Program-made: the position numbers and the translations under genes
Assembly: GCA_963693315.1 (NCBI GenBank)
Contig: OY856187.1
Span: 79,868,796-79,932,795, forward strand
DNA length: 64,000 bases
Source: Diogma glabrata
Taxonomy: Eukaryota; Arthropoda; Insecta; Diptera; Cylindrotomidae
Direction of reading: 5' to 3'
Shown here: positions 11,238 through 22,458 of the stretch, in pieces
Layout of the letters: the number at the start of each line of letters is the position of its first letter
Numbering within the stretch: position 1 is the first letter of the stretch
The notes under the pieces: generated by a model
The model's input: the letters and a program-made list of their open reading frames with translations, nothing else
The model's database searches: none
What the model was told of the DNA's origin: nothing

Positions 11238-11260
11238 GATATGAGATATAACGAAAACGA

Positions 11261-12230
11261 CCGGCACTCTCACGGTCGCATTTGTTGAGCTAGATCAAAA
11301 AAATTTTCTGTACTTGTGTGTTTTAATAATATCTTGGACAAGTTCGTGAATCAGCAAAATCCAACACGTGGTTAAGAAACTAGAGGCTTTTTTCTGAAAA
11401 AAATTGATTTTTTAAAACCGTTATAACGGCCGTTTGGATACTAATATTTCAAAAAATTTAACAAATTTAGAATCTTTGGAATCTTTTTTATCAATTTGTT
11501 TTAAAAATAGACCTCTGCAGTTAGAGGTTCCTGAGTGAGCGGCTCCAACAAAAAAGTTTGCAAAAAAATTTTTTTTTTAAAAACAACCGGCACTCTCACG
11601 GTCGCATTTATAAGGCCAGATCAAAAAACCTTTTTTAAAAATGTGCGTTTTATTAATATCTTGGACAAGTTCGTAAATCAGCCCAATCCAACACATGGTT
11701 AAGAAACTAGAAGCTGTATACTAGAAAAAAACTCTGTTTTTTAGATCCGTTATGACGGCCGTTTGGATTCTAATATTTTTAAAAACTTCATAAATTTAGA
11801 ATTTTTGAAACCTTTTTAATCAGTTTCTTTCAAAAAAAAGACCTTTGCAGTTGGAGGTTTCTGAGTGAGTGGCTCCAACAAAAAAGCTTGTAAAACACGA
11901 AATGCGTTTGAATCAACCGGCGCTCTCACGGTTGCATTTGTAGAGCCAGATCAAAAAACCTTTCTTAAAAATGTGTGTTTTATTAATATCTTGGACAAGT
12001 TCGCAAATCAGAAAAATCTGACACATGGTTAAGGAACTATAGGCTTTATACTAGAAAAAAAAGTAGTTTTTTAAATCCGTTATAACGGCCGTTTGGATAC
12101 TAATATTTTTAAAATCTTCATAAATTTAGAATCTGTAGAAACATTTTAATCCGTTTCTTATAAATATAAACCTCTGCAGTTAGAGGTTTTTGACTTGTTG
12201 GCTTCAACAAAAAAGTTTGCAACAATCCAT
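11261..12230 (+). repeat. Three tandem units of about 328 bp inside HINE copy A
   Basis: Units start at 11261, 11587 and 11917 with CCGGC(A/G)CTCTCACGG, and each contains ATCTTGGACAAGTTCG about 75 bases in. Confidence 0.85.
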
Positions 12231-12633
12231 TACTACAATTTCCAAAAACCTTATAACAGTCAATGTCAACCTTATAACAGTCAAAAAAATAATAAATATA
12301 AATAATTTGAATAGAAGAAATTAATTTTTTTTTCTTAGAAATAAACTATTTTAATATTTTGCAGTAATTGCACGACATATGATATAGAGTAGGTTTGTGT
12401 CATAAATTGTCACACACATGTTCTGTGGTAGATTTGATATTTGTTTGTTGCAAAATTGGATAGATATAATTTTGCTTGTAGGTAGCTAATTATCTTTTTA
12501 AAATTTGTTCGATATCTGTTTGAAATTAGTTTGTTTTGTTTAAACTAATCTGATACATCAGATTCTACTGGCACACAAAACTGTCTGATCTCGAAATCTA
12601 CCTATTTCTAGCGGATATACGTGCCGCTTGGAC

Positions 12634-13812
12634 TTTTTATTTTGTTACTGCAAATTTTTAAAAGACATTTTCTTTTCATCTCTTATTTTATTTTTATTTT
12701 CTGTATCCTATCATGCAATATTGGGTTATATCATATATGTGATAGAATTTGTTGTTTAGTTATTCCTTCTCTACAAAGAACAAAAAAACATAAAGATTTG
12801 CGTTCATCAACACCTTAGAACGCATTTTATTAACAAAAAAAAACATATGAAAGCTTTTAAAAAATTTAATGACCCTTAAGCTGCCAAAAGGTGCTTTCAG
12901 GCGGTCAAATGTATCAAAAACGGTAAAACACGACAGCGTACAGCAGTTCGGATAGCAAATAAGCAACATTGCAATATTTAAAAAAAAAACAATTTGTTTT
13001 AAACACTGTTTTAAACAGTGTTTAAAACAAAAGTGTTTAAGACAAGCCAACTCTGATTCGAGTATGTACACTACTAGGTTTTTGTTTTTTCACTAAAGAA
13101 AAAAGGTTAGGTTCAAAGGGCACGATTTGTCAGATTTTGTAACTAACATTAATTGTAATATAATACTATTAGCAGCGATGTTGAGTTCAACGATAACAGG
13201 TCAACTGTTTATTTAACTATCGATGCGTCAAAAGTTTTCCTTGTTGACTAGACGATTTAAAATTAGAAATTGTCAAACATTTCAACAAATAATAAATTTG
13301 GTTTTGCATATTTGGACTATTATTTTAAAAACTTACAGTTTTTTGTTGATTTTCAAATTTGTGATTTTTAAAAAATCTGAACTTTTGATATATTGTTGGT
13401 ATTGACGAAAGGAAAAAAGTTATTTCTGCTTTTATTTTTTGAGTATTCTAAATCGGAGTTATGCGCGGTTGAATTTTTTAGGCTTTTTCACGTAGTTTTG
13501 GTAATGGTGTCAATGTTTTGTGAACACTACCTGCTCTTAAGCAACCCTTGACAATTTCGTTCTGAATACCTTTTTAGATTATATTTTAAGTCTATTTTAT
13601 AAGTAATTTATAATTTATTATTATATTAACTTTATATTTTTGTTTTTTTTTATTTTAAAATACATATGAAATGTATTTTATTTTATTTTATTTTTGATTT
13701 TAGACGACCAAGCAAAGCTTAGATACTATTATTGTTATTTATATTTTTTTTCTATTAATTTTTTGTAATTTAATGATTATTATTATTATTTTGTATGTTT
13801 TCTGCTTTTTTT
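12634..13812. other. Unassigned AT-rich sequence with one arm of a distant inverted repeat
   Basis: 13365-13460 is inverted relative to 16698-16795 (see findings). A small palindrome around 12998-13030 (AACACTGTTTTAAACAGTGTT) is also present. No gene seen. Confidence 0.55.
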
Positions 13813-13934
13813 TAGGTAGATTTCATATAAAAATCTACCTATTGGTATGTGCTTCATCTCGGAATTTCGGAAAAATTTTGGTGCCAAACGACTATATATG
13901 ATAAGCGGAGACGGAAAATCAAAATGAAAAAAAA

Positions 13935-13970
<36 letters not shown>

Positions 13971-15695
13971 CGATATGAGATATAACGGAATTTGGCGGCA
14001 CTCTCACGGTCGCATTTTTCGACCTACACCAAAATAATTTTTTGTGTGTGTTCCGGCAAATAATGTCTTGGACAAGTTCGTGAACTGGCCATATCCGGGT
14101 ACCAGTTAAGCGGCTAGAGCCTAAAATGTCGAATAATCTAGGGCGCTATAACTTCCGTTTGAATCATAATATTTTAATAAAATTTATAAATATTAAATAT
14201 TTGAACATATTTCTATCATTTTTATCCAGATGACCACTTTGGCGTTTCAGGTTCCTCAAAAATCAGCTGTTTTAAAAATTTACTAAACTTTGCTGCCCTT
14301 GATCTAGCTGAAATGGCCAAGCTCATATTTGAAAACTTTTTTTCACGTACTTAAAATATAAATCTTTCCAAAATTTTCAAAAATAATAGTTTAAGTCTAA
14401 CGGTTGAGACCCTACGGCTGTTGAAATAAAAACAAACGCAAAAAGCAATGCTTTCATCATGTTTCAGTTTATGTTATTTAAATTCATCTTAGCTTTTAAA
14501 CATACTTTTCAACTATAGCCTCAAAAAATTTCAGCTTTCTAACCCAAAAGGTTCCATTTTTATAAGCATTATAATGGAACCCTTACAAGAAAAATATCAA
14601 CCCATTTAATACCATAGAAAAATTATCAAAATCTCTTTTGTTTTTATTTTTTTTACTAAGTAACCGTTTGAAAAAAGATTAAATAAGAACAAAAAAACAC
14701 AACAACAAAAGATGATTTTGAAATAAAATTGTTTGATAATGTTATAAATTATGTGTGATGGTATAATTGTAGTTGTGACGTAGTTCATTTGATCTTTGGT
14801 GGATTTAATATGTTATTAAAAGTAGTTTAAACCAACTTAAATAAAACTGTTCCGAAATTGTATTGATGGAGTTAGTTCGGATAATGTATTTAATTTGGTT
14901 CGATAATTTTTTTGAATTATTCTGTTTCTACTTATATTAGGTAGATTTCATACAAAAATCTACCTATTGCAATGACCGTCATCTCGGAATTTCGGAAAAA
15001 TTTTGATGCCAAACGACTATATATGTAAAGCGGAGACGGAAAAACAAAAAAAAAAAAATTATATATATATATATATAACGATATGAGGTATAACGGAATT
15101 TAACGGCACTCTCACGGTCGCATTTTTCGACCTAGACCAAAAGTTTTTTCTGAGCGTGTTGCGGCAAACAATTTCTTGGATAAATTCGACAACTGGCCAT
15201 ATCCGGGTACAGGTTAAGAGTCTAGAGCCTTAAAACTGTCAAAAACAAAGCGTTATAACGGCCGTTTGGGGCAAAATATGTAAACAAAATTTATAAATAT
15301 TAATTATTTGAACACATTTCTATCATTTTTTAAAAAGCCAGACATCTGCAACAAAAGGTTCTTTAGCTATCTGCAATAAACTGTGTGAAGTACAACGGCA
15401 TTTAGCGGCACTTTCACGGTCGCATTTTTTTACTTACGCTAAAAATATTTTCTGGGTATGTTGCGGCAAACAGTCTCCTGAATATGTTTGACAATTGGCC
15501 ATATCGGGGTACAGGTTAAGTGCCTAGAGCCCAAAAACTGTATAAAATAATGTTTATTTTTAAAGTTAGTTTAATACTTCTGTTTTTAATTAGTATTTTT
15601 TATAAAGTAATCTGATAAATCCGATTCTAAATGCACACATAACTGTCTGATCCCGAAATCTACCTATTTCTAGCGGATATACCTGCCGCTCGGAC
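13813..15695 (+). mobile_element. HINE-type element, composite copy B
   Basis: Starts with TAGGTAGATTTC in the same hairpin as copy A and ends with GAAATCTACCTA, the AGCGG...CCGCT stem-loop and GGAC. A second full 5' end occurs inside at about 14939, so two element starts lie in tandem before one 3' end. Nearly identical along its length to 22459-24333, differing mainly in TA-tract length. Open frames in it are chance. Confidence 0.75.
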
Positions 15696-15949
15696 TTTTT
15701 TTTGTATATTATGTGAAATCATATTTATAGATTTCTTTTGAAAATAAATAAATAAATAAATAGGTGCCACAAATTTCATTCGACTTAAGTATATTTTTGC
15801 AAGTAAAAAGGAAAATAATTGAATAATTGAAATAAGTAAGTTTAAAATTAATAACTTTTCTCTTTTCCGCTAGGCGGCGCGTAAAACCTTGGTTTACTTC
15901 AAAGCTCATATCTCAAAAAACTCCCTTTTTTTTTTGTTTTTCACAAATT
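15696..15949. other. Spacer, nothing recognised
   Basis: AT-rich. Contains a short (AAAT)n tract near 15742. Confidence 0.5.
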
Positions 15950-16182
15950 TTCTTTGTCCGAACTGCGTACAAATGGAATAGTTTGCCGGAACACTTAGTC
16001 TCAGGTGGCTTCAACCCACAGATGTTTAAAAAAAGCGTTAATCTACACCTCGGAACGCCAGTTGTTGTGGGACCCAGGTCTAGACCTAGGTCTTAAAAGG
16101 TATTTATGTGTTGTTGTGACACATATTCTAAACCCTATTACACAACACATTTTATTAAAAAAAAAAAAAAAAAAAAAAAAAA
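15950..16182 (+). pseudogene. 3' end of a CR1/Jockey-like LINE with poly(A)
   Basis: Frame 15956-16096 encodes the C-terminus of a LINE reverse transcriptase: VRTAYKWNSLPEHLV, then GFNPQMFKKSVNLHL, a pattern seen at the end of CR1/L2 and Jockey-type ORF2. It stops at 16094-16096, followed by about 60 bp of 3'UTR and a 26-base A tract (16157-16182). It is strongly 5'-truncated. The same tail lies inverted at 24342-24551. Confidence 0.75.
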
Positions 16183-17390
16183 CATATGCAGCTATGAAAT
16201 TGAGAAATAAAAAGTCCGCAATTCAATATGGATTTTTTCTTACGATTTTTTAAAGTATGGTATATGAAAAATTCACATGTGTTTTTTTATTAAGTTAATA
16301 ATCCTGTACTAAATGTGGATCTAATAAATTAAACATTTCATATTTTAACACCTCCAATAAATTTGAACCATTTTCTGTGCATTAATGATTAAAAACTTAT
16401 TAAAAAAATTTAAGTTAAGTGGTAAAATAAAGGAATTTAAATTATTAAAAAATGTCTATTCAGCCCCTTTTTACTAATTAAAATCTCATTAGATACTCAT
16501 AATTTTAACATTTAAAATTTCTAATGACGCCCACAAACGTTTTTGGAACAAATTATGCTTGCATTCAATCAAAATATATTAAATTGTACCTACCTAATTT
16601 TACCTGATTCTACCTATGTCAAAACTATTTAAAGAGTATATTCAAGAGTATAAGTATATTCAAAAATATTTAGAAGACATAACGTTTATAAAAGATATTT
16701 CCGATTCAGAGTACTCAAAATAATAAAAGCAGAAATAACTTTTTTCCTTTCGTCAATACCAACAATATATCAAAATTTCGGAATTTTTTTAAAAAAAATA
16801 GTTGTTTTTTTTCGATGTACGTTTTCAAAATAATAGCCCATTTATGATTAATGTTGTCTTTAAATTTTTATTGCAATTAACTACAATTTTTTTAGTTGTC
16901 GACGAATTGTCATAGTTAATGCATATATCTACTATTCAACATATTCAATATATGTCAAACAATTTATCAGCTCTCTTTCGTTACAAAACATGAAAAAGAT
17001 AAAAAATTCGTTGTAATGAAATGCATAAGGTCAACAAAATTAAAACAACACACCAAACAAAGTGTAACAAACCATACAATATTATTAACTGCATACATTT
17101 ATTTATATGGTTTTTTAAAATTAACCATCGTAACCATCATAGCTACACTGTCGATATCATTATATCATTATAATTATCGTAAAAACGAAACATTGAGCAA
17201 TGGAGGAAGAAATATATTCTTCATATTATTTAAGTTTATTGTGTGACGGTTAAGTTTTATTTAATTTTAATTGGACGCACAGAAATTAAAAACGGAAACT
17301 ATTACTTGTGATTTACTTAAAAAAGAGGTCTATGTCTATAATAGAACATTATTATTATTATTATTAATAACAATGTATTCTCTTGATTGA
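16183..17390. other. Unassigned AT-rich sequence
   Basis: 16698-16795 is the partner arm of the inverted repeat at 13365-13460. A short open frame at 17016-17246 has no recognisable motif. No gene called. Confidence 0.5.
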
Positions 17391-18216
17391 TTAATAGTAC
17401 ATTATATACCGAGGTGATAAAGTAAATTTTCTACATTGAGGTGGATATTAATTCGCGAGAAACGAAGTTTCGAGCGAATTAAGCACCGAAATGGAGAAAA
17501 TTTTCTTCACCGAGGTTTATATACTATTTTTTTTGCTACTTGATATAAAAAATGCAATAAAACTCTTAATTATTCACAAAATAAAATGTCAATTAATAAG
17601 CAAATGGTGAATAAATAAAAATTTTGATTTGGTGAAACATTGTGTATCATATCATTGGATTGCGTATTGGATATTTATTATTCAGGGCTACTTAGTTAGA
17701 AATTTATTTTCAATTAATTTTCTTAAAACTATATAAAAATCACATATGCTTTGCATTAAAAAATATAGCTTTTATTTATTTTTGACATGAATTGAATTGA
17801 ATTGAAAATCTATTCAATATTGTTGAGCCAAATTTAGAGTTTTTTTAGTCTACAACTCACAACTAAACTAAATTTCAACAGAATTCTGTTTAACACGAAA
17901 TAAAATTTCAAATAAACTAAACTATAGTTGCAAAGAAGTTTTTGCATTCATTCATTATTTATTATTATTAAAATAAAATCAAAACGCTTATTATTTTTTA
18001 ATATATTATTATTATTTTAGGAAAAAACTAAAAAAATTCAAAGATGAACTCAGTTAACAAACGAACAAAAAGTATATTTTCATTATTTACTAAGGTGCTA
18101 AAATACTTATTATTAGGTGTGGGGAATAATTATTAGTAACCTTAGCTGAGAAAAATAACTTTTGTCTTGGGTTTTTGAGTAAATAATTGAAATTTCTCAT
18201 GCCAGTAGTAAAAAAA
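17391..18216 (+). repeat. 826-bp dispersed repeat, copy 2
   Basis: Nearly identical to 7799-8624, same length and orientation. Its right end, GTAGTAAAAAAA, is the target duplication of the RTE-like LINE that follows. Confidence 0.8.
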
Positions 18217-18372
18217 GGGTAGTGAAATCCGAAATTCTACGTCCACGCCGTGCTACCTGGGTAATGCTAACAGAATTAGGTTGGTGTAGTTGAGAGGGGC
18301 AGAGTAAATACTGCTTATACTCAATGATTCTGCACCATGGCGAGTCATTGGCGCCACAAAACCAATGCAACT

Positions 18373-18534
18373 CAAGCGTCTGTTCTCCATGTTAGGGGCG
18401 GCTTGGAGCGGGCGTCTGTCTTGGATCAAGCGGCTCGCTATATAAACGTGTAGCAAGCGTCTGTTCTCCATGTTAGGGGCGGTTTGTAGCGGGCGTCTGT
18501 CTTGGATCAAGCGGCTCGCTATATAAACATGTAA
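18373..18534 (+). promoter_or_regulatory. Two tandem 81-bp 5'UTR monomers, each with a TATA-like box
   Basis: Units 18373-18453 and 18454-18534 both begin CAAGCGTCTGTTCTCC and end GCTCGCTATATAAAC. Copy 2 of the LINE has the same pair at about 50354-50515. Repeated promoter monomers at a LINE 5' end are known from other families; the promoter role here is inferred. Confidence 0.6.
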
Positions 18535-18636
18535 AAAGGTTGTTTCTGGTGACCTAAAGATGCAGAACGAACCCATTCACGAAAATTTGGGTTGGGCGAA
18601 GGGCTAACACCCCATTTCCGTAAAAAACTACTTGTC

Positions 18637-21621
18637 ATGAATTCTGTACACAGGCCTCGGATTATCTCGGATTCACTATTAGAACGACCTCGGAAACTGT
18701 ACCCGGACTACGATTTAAAAATGGGAACCTGGAACGTGCTAAGCCTTAGAAGACCAGGAGATCTACTGAAACTTACAAACCAAATCAATAGCTATACACT
18801 GGATATAGTGGCGTTACAAGAACTAAGATGGCCAGGGAGTGGAATCCACGAAACAGCCAAAGGATACACTCTCTACTATTGCGGTCATGAAAACGGAGGA
18901 GAATTTGGAGTTGGCTTTCTCACACATCGTCGCGTGAATCAACATGTTATCGACTTTCGCCCAATTAATCTGCGGATATGCACAATGAGAATCCGCACGC
19001 AAAAATTTAATGTAACGATCATCAATGTTCATGCACCTACTGAAGACAAAGCAGATGACATTAAAGACCTGTTCTTCCTAGAACTCGAAGAAGTCATCAA
19101 TAACATCCCGCGGCACGATATAAAAATCGTGGTAGGTGACTTCAATGCGCAAATTGGTAGAAGTGCAGAACTTAAAACACATGTCGGCCCTAACAGCTTG
19201 CATCATGCTAGTAACAATAACGGCTTTCGCACAGCTGAACTGGCTATGATGTATGATCTAGTAATATCTAGCACTTTCTTTCCTCATAAGAGAATCCACA
19301 AAGCAACGTGGAAATCAAATGATGGAAGAACTGAAAATCAAATCGATCACGTCATGATTTCTAAGAGACACTCTACAAGTGTAACTGACGTTCGATCATA
19401 CAGAGGTGCTGATATGGACACCGATCATATGCTTGTCATCTTTAAGTATAAGTGCAAATTATCATCTACATTTAATAGGCAAGCAAAAAAGACCGTGCGC
19501 TGGAATGTCGAAGCATTTAAACACCTGGAAACACTGAATAGATATCAGGAAATTGTAACGCAAAACATAGAAGAGCATGACATCCCATCTGAGATGCCAT
19601 TAAACATACAAGAAGAATGGCAAACGCTTCAATCAACCATCATATCCGCAGCACAAACTACAATCGGAAAACGACCACCGAAATCACGTAACGAATGGTT
19701 TGATGACGAGTGCCGCGAAAGCATTGAGCACAAACAAAAACTGCGAGAAAAATGGTTAACAAGAAACACCCGAAGCTCCCAAACTGATTATCTATGCGCC
19801 AGAAAAGCCTCAGCAAAACTCCTACGGAAAAAGAAACGCGAACACATGAAGAGCTGTATCGAAAACATCAACCAACATGCGGCTAATGGAAATTCGAAAG
19901 AGTGTTTTGCCAATGCGCGGAATCTGACCAAAGATTTCCACCCAAGATCTACAGCCATCAAAAATGGAAACAACGAGCTTACAACAAGTGAACGTGATGT
20001 GCTGGAAGTATGGCGATCCCACTTTCAAGACCTACTGAATAGGACGAACGAAGTTCATCCTATTCGAGCAATTGCTCCGTCAAGTGAGGAGATTTTTGTC
20101 CCTTACCCAACAATAGAAGAAGTGGAAGCTGCCATCAAAAAATTAAAAAATGGCAAATCACCAGGTATCGATGGAATCCCTGCAGAACTACTTAAGAATG
20201 GAGGAGCAGCTCTGGTCTCACGTATATATGATCTGATTCTTGCAATCTGGGACCAAGAAGAACTACCTGCTGAATGGAAAACAGCTCTCATTGTTCCGCT
20301 ACATAAAAAAGGTGACCGCCTAAAGTGTGCAAATTATCGTGGAATCGCACTGTTGAACACTGCATATAAAATACTAGCTAATGTCGTACTCGCTCGGCTC
20401 ATCCCGTTTGCCGAATCTATCATCGGCGACTATCAGTGTGGTTTTCGTCCCAACCGTTCAACCACAGATCAATGTTTTACCTTAAGGATGATTCTGGAAA
20501 AATGTTGGGAGTACAACATCAGCATTCACCAGCTCTACGTTGATTTCAAGCAAGCATATGATAGCATCATCCGCGACAACCTCTGGTCTGCACTCATATG
20601 CCTTGGTATTCCAGAGAAACTTGTTTCTCTGTGCAAACTCACAACATCGGGATCAAACTGTAGAATAGTAATCGAAGGGTCAGTTTCTGACTCTTTTGAT
20701 ATAACATCAGGTGTTCGACAAGGTGATGCACTCGCACCCGTACTATTTAATTTGGCGCTTGAGTACGCGATAAGAAAAAGCCGCATTGAGACACAAAACT
20801 GTATATTTAACAAATCTAGTCAAATTCTTGGCTATGCAGATGATATTGTGCTTCTCGGACGTAGAACAAGCGATATCAAGGATAGTCTCTCTCGGCTTGA
20901 AAGAAATGCTAAACGACTTGGATTATGCATTAACACCGGCAAGACTAAACTATTAACAACATCCAGGAATAAACCTCCCGGCAATCTGAATACTGGCGAC
21001 TATGAAGTGGAACGTGTGGAAAACTTCAAATACCTCGGGTCTGTAATAACATCGTCAAATGACATGCAGGCAGATATTAAAGCTCGTGTCTCAGCCGCAT
21101 ACAGAGTTTTCTACGCATACTCAAAACTTTTGCGATCTAAACATCTTTCGCAGTCGTGCAAACTCACACTTTACAAAGCATTAATTCGACCTGTGCTTAC
21201 CTTTGGAAGCGAAAGCTGGACACTGACTTCCTCCGATTGTAGAATTTTATCAACATTCGAGAGGAAAGTCATACGAACAATTTATGGTCCATGTAAAGTT
21301 GCTGAAAATCAGTATAGAATCCGAATGAATCATGAAATCAGACAGCTTCTTGGAGGCTGCGATGTAATCGGATTCATTAAATCTAACCGGATTAGATGGT
21401 TTGGTCATGTAGAAAGGGCACCATTAGATAGAATGATTAAAAAAGCGTCCCAACAACAACCAGCTGGTGTTCGTCGAAGAGGAAGACCTAGACAACGCTG
21501 GCGTGATGACATCATCCAAGACCTTCGTGATATAGGATGTCGAAACTGGGGTCAACTGGTCATGGAACGAGACGATTGGAAGCTGATTGCACAGACGGCA
21601 AAATCCCTCCATGGGATGTAA
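18637..21621 (+). CDS. RTE-like endonuclease-reverse transcriptase
   Basis: 994 residues from ATG 18637, with no stop or frameshift. The APE-type endonuclease occupies about the first 275 residues: GTWNVLSL at about 29, VALQELRW, GDFNAQIG near 167, DHVMISKR and the final TDH, each a family metal/active-site motif. RT motifs follow: GKSPGIDGIPAELLK, KKGDRLKCANYRGIALL, GFRPNRSTTDQC, LYVDFKQAYDS, GVRQGDALAPVLFN and catalytic YADD at about 733-736. The C-terminal part has RIRWFGHVERA and a basic RRRGRPRQRW stretch typical of RTE-type proteins. The frame is open further upstream from a TTG at 18592, but the ATG is the natural start. The enzyme would nick target DNA and copy its RNA there. Intactness suggests recent activity. 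Confidence 0.92.
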   Translation: MNSVHRPRIISDSLLERPRKLYPDYDLKMGTWNVLSLRRPGDLLKLTNQINSYTLDIVALQELRWPGSGIHETAKGYTLYYCGHENGGEFGVGFLTHRRVNQHVIDFRPINLRICTMRIRTQKFNVTIINVHAPTEDKADDIKDLFFLELEEVINNIPRHDIKIVVGDFNAQIGRSAELKTHVGPNSLHHASNNNGFRTAELAMMYDLVISSTFFPHKRIHKATWKSNDGRTENQIDHVMISKRHSTSVTDVRSYRGADMDTDHMLVIFKYKCKLSSTFNRQAKKTVRWNVEAFKHLETLNRYQEIVTQNIEEHDIPSEMPLNIQEEWQTLQSTIISAAQTTIGKRPPKSRNEWFDDECRESIEHKQKLREKWLTRNTRSSQTDYLCARKASAKLLRKKKREHMKSCIENINQHAANGNSKECFANARNLTKDFHPRSTAIKNGNNELTTSERDVLEVWRSHFQDLLNRTNEVHPIRAIAPSSEEIFVPYPTIEEVEAAIKKLKNGKSPGIDGIPAELLKNGGAALVSRIYDLILAIWDQEELPAEWKTALIVPLHKKGDRLKCANYRGIALLNTAYKILANVVLARLIPFAESIIGDYQCGFRPNRSTTDQCFTLRMILEKCWEYNISIHQLYVDFKQAYDSIIRDNLWSALICLGIPEKLVSLCKLTTSGSNCRIVIEGSVSDSFDITSGVRQGDALAPVLFNLALEYAIRKSRIETQNCIFNKSSQILGYADDIVLLGRRTSDIKDSLSRLERNAKRLGLCINTGKTKLLTTSRNKPPGNLNTGDYEVERVENFKYLGSVITSSNDMQADIKARVSAAYRVFYAYSKLLRSKHLSQSCKLTLYKALIRPVLTFGSESWTLTSSDCRILSTFERKVIRTIYGPCKVAENQYRIRMNHEIRQLLGGCDVIGFIKSNRIRWFGHVERAPLDRMIKKASQQQPAGVRRRGRPRQRWRDDIIQDLRDIGCRNWGQLVMERDDWKLIAQTAKSLHGM

Positions 21622-21652
21622 ACGCCAGAGAGAGAGAGAGTAGTAAAAAAAA

Positions 21653-21884
21653 GTAATTTCAAACTCAGCGAGATGTGAATTATATATGTAAGATATGCGA
21701 TGAGAGGGGAATATGAAATTGTGAACAATAGATTTACCGAATACGGGCATATATATTTTTACAATATGACGGCTTTATTTGCAATAAAAAAAAGTTTCTA
21801 CAATGCTAAGAGTAAGTAAGCCTTTTTATTTTTGTATATGTAATTTTGTTTTAATTTCTAATTTGTTTTATGAGAATAACAGAA
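21653..21884. other. Spacer, nothing recognised
   Basis: AT-rich. Sequence after the RTE target duplication does not continue the 826-bp repeat, which ends at the insertion site. Confidence 0.5.
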
Positions 21885-22290
21885 GCCAGTTTGACTGGTC
21901 AGCATATGAACGAGTTTTACTGGTCGGTATCAGGCAGCCTTGTAGGTTGGTTGGTATGAGCCAGTGTTGCTGGTCGGCATGATTGAACTTTGATGATCGT
22001 CATGAGTCGCTTTGTTATTCGACATGAAACAACTTTGTTGGTGTCCATGAACTAGGTTTAGTGGTAGACATGAACCAGTTTTACTGGTTGAGATGAACCA
22101 GTTTTTAAGTTCGCATGAGCTAGTTTTACTGGTCGCCAGTTGAGCCAGTTTTGTTGATCGGCATAAGCCAACTTTGATGGGCGGCAACCAGTTTTGCTTA
22201 TCGGCATCCGTCAGCTTGGTTGACCGGCATTGGTGGCTGGTATCAGTCAGCTGTGTTGGCAGATATCAGCCAGTTTTGCCCTCCAGTATG
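21885..22290 (+). repeat. Degenerate minisatellite, unit about 29 bp
   Basis: About 14 imperfect copies built on GGCATGAGCCAGTTTTGCTGGTC. The pieces CCAGTTTTACTGGT and CCAGTTTTGCT recur every 27-30 bases. This GC content is unusual for the region. No reading frame is kept across units. Confidence 0.8.
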
Positions 22291-22458
22291 ACCATGTGCA
22301 TATTCTAGTTTGGATCGCACAATACAACGTTTTGGAGAAATATGTTCACCTTCATCGAATGCTTTCGAAAAGTTTCTACACATTACATCAATTTGTTGGT
22401 ACTCATTTATTTTACCAACGAAAAGTTGTACAAAGTATTTTTTTTTTTTTGTTTTTTT

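Larger units (their letters stand above)
18217..21639 (+). mobile_element. RTE-like LINE, apparently full length (copy 1)
   Basis: Flanked by a 12-base direct repeat GTAGTAAAAAAA (18205-18216 and 21640-21651). It has a 420-bp 5'UTR, a single endonuclease-RT frame and a tail of only about 18 bp ending in a GA repeat. One ORF with endonuclease first, a tiny 3'UTR and a microsatellite tail fit the RTE group. The exact clade is my inference. The second copy at 50195-53668 shares the same ends. Confidence 0.88.

Noticed and set aside
14606..14788. Identical short minus-strand frames at 14606-14788 and 23244-23426
   Set aside because: They repeat only because the HINE composite is present twice.
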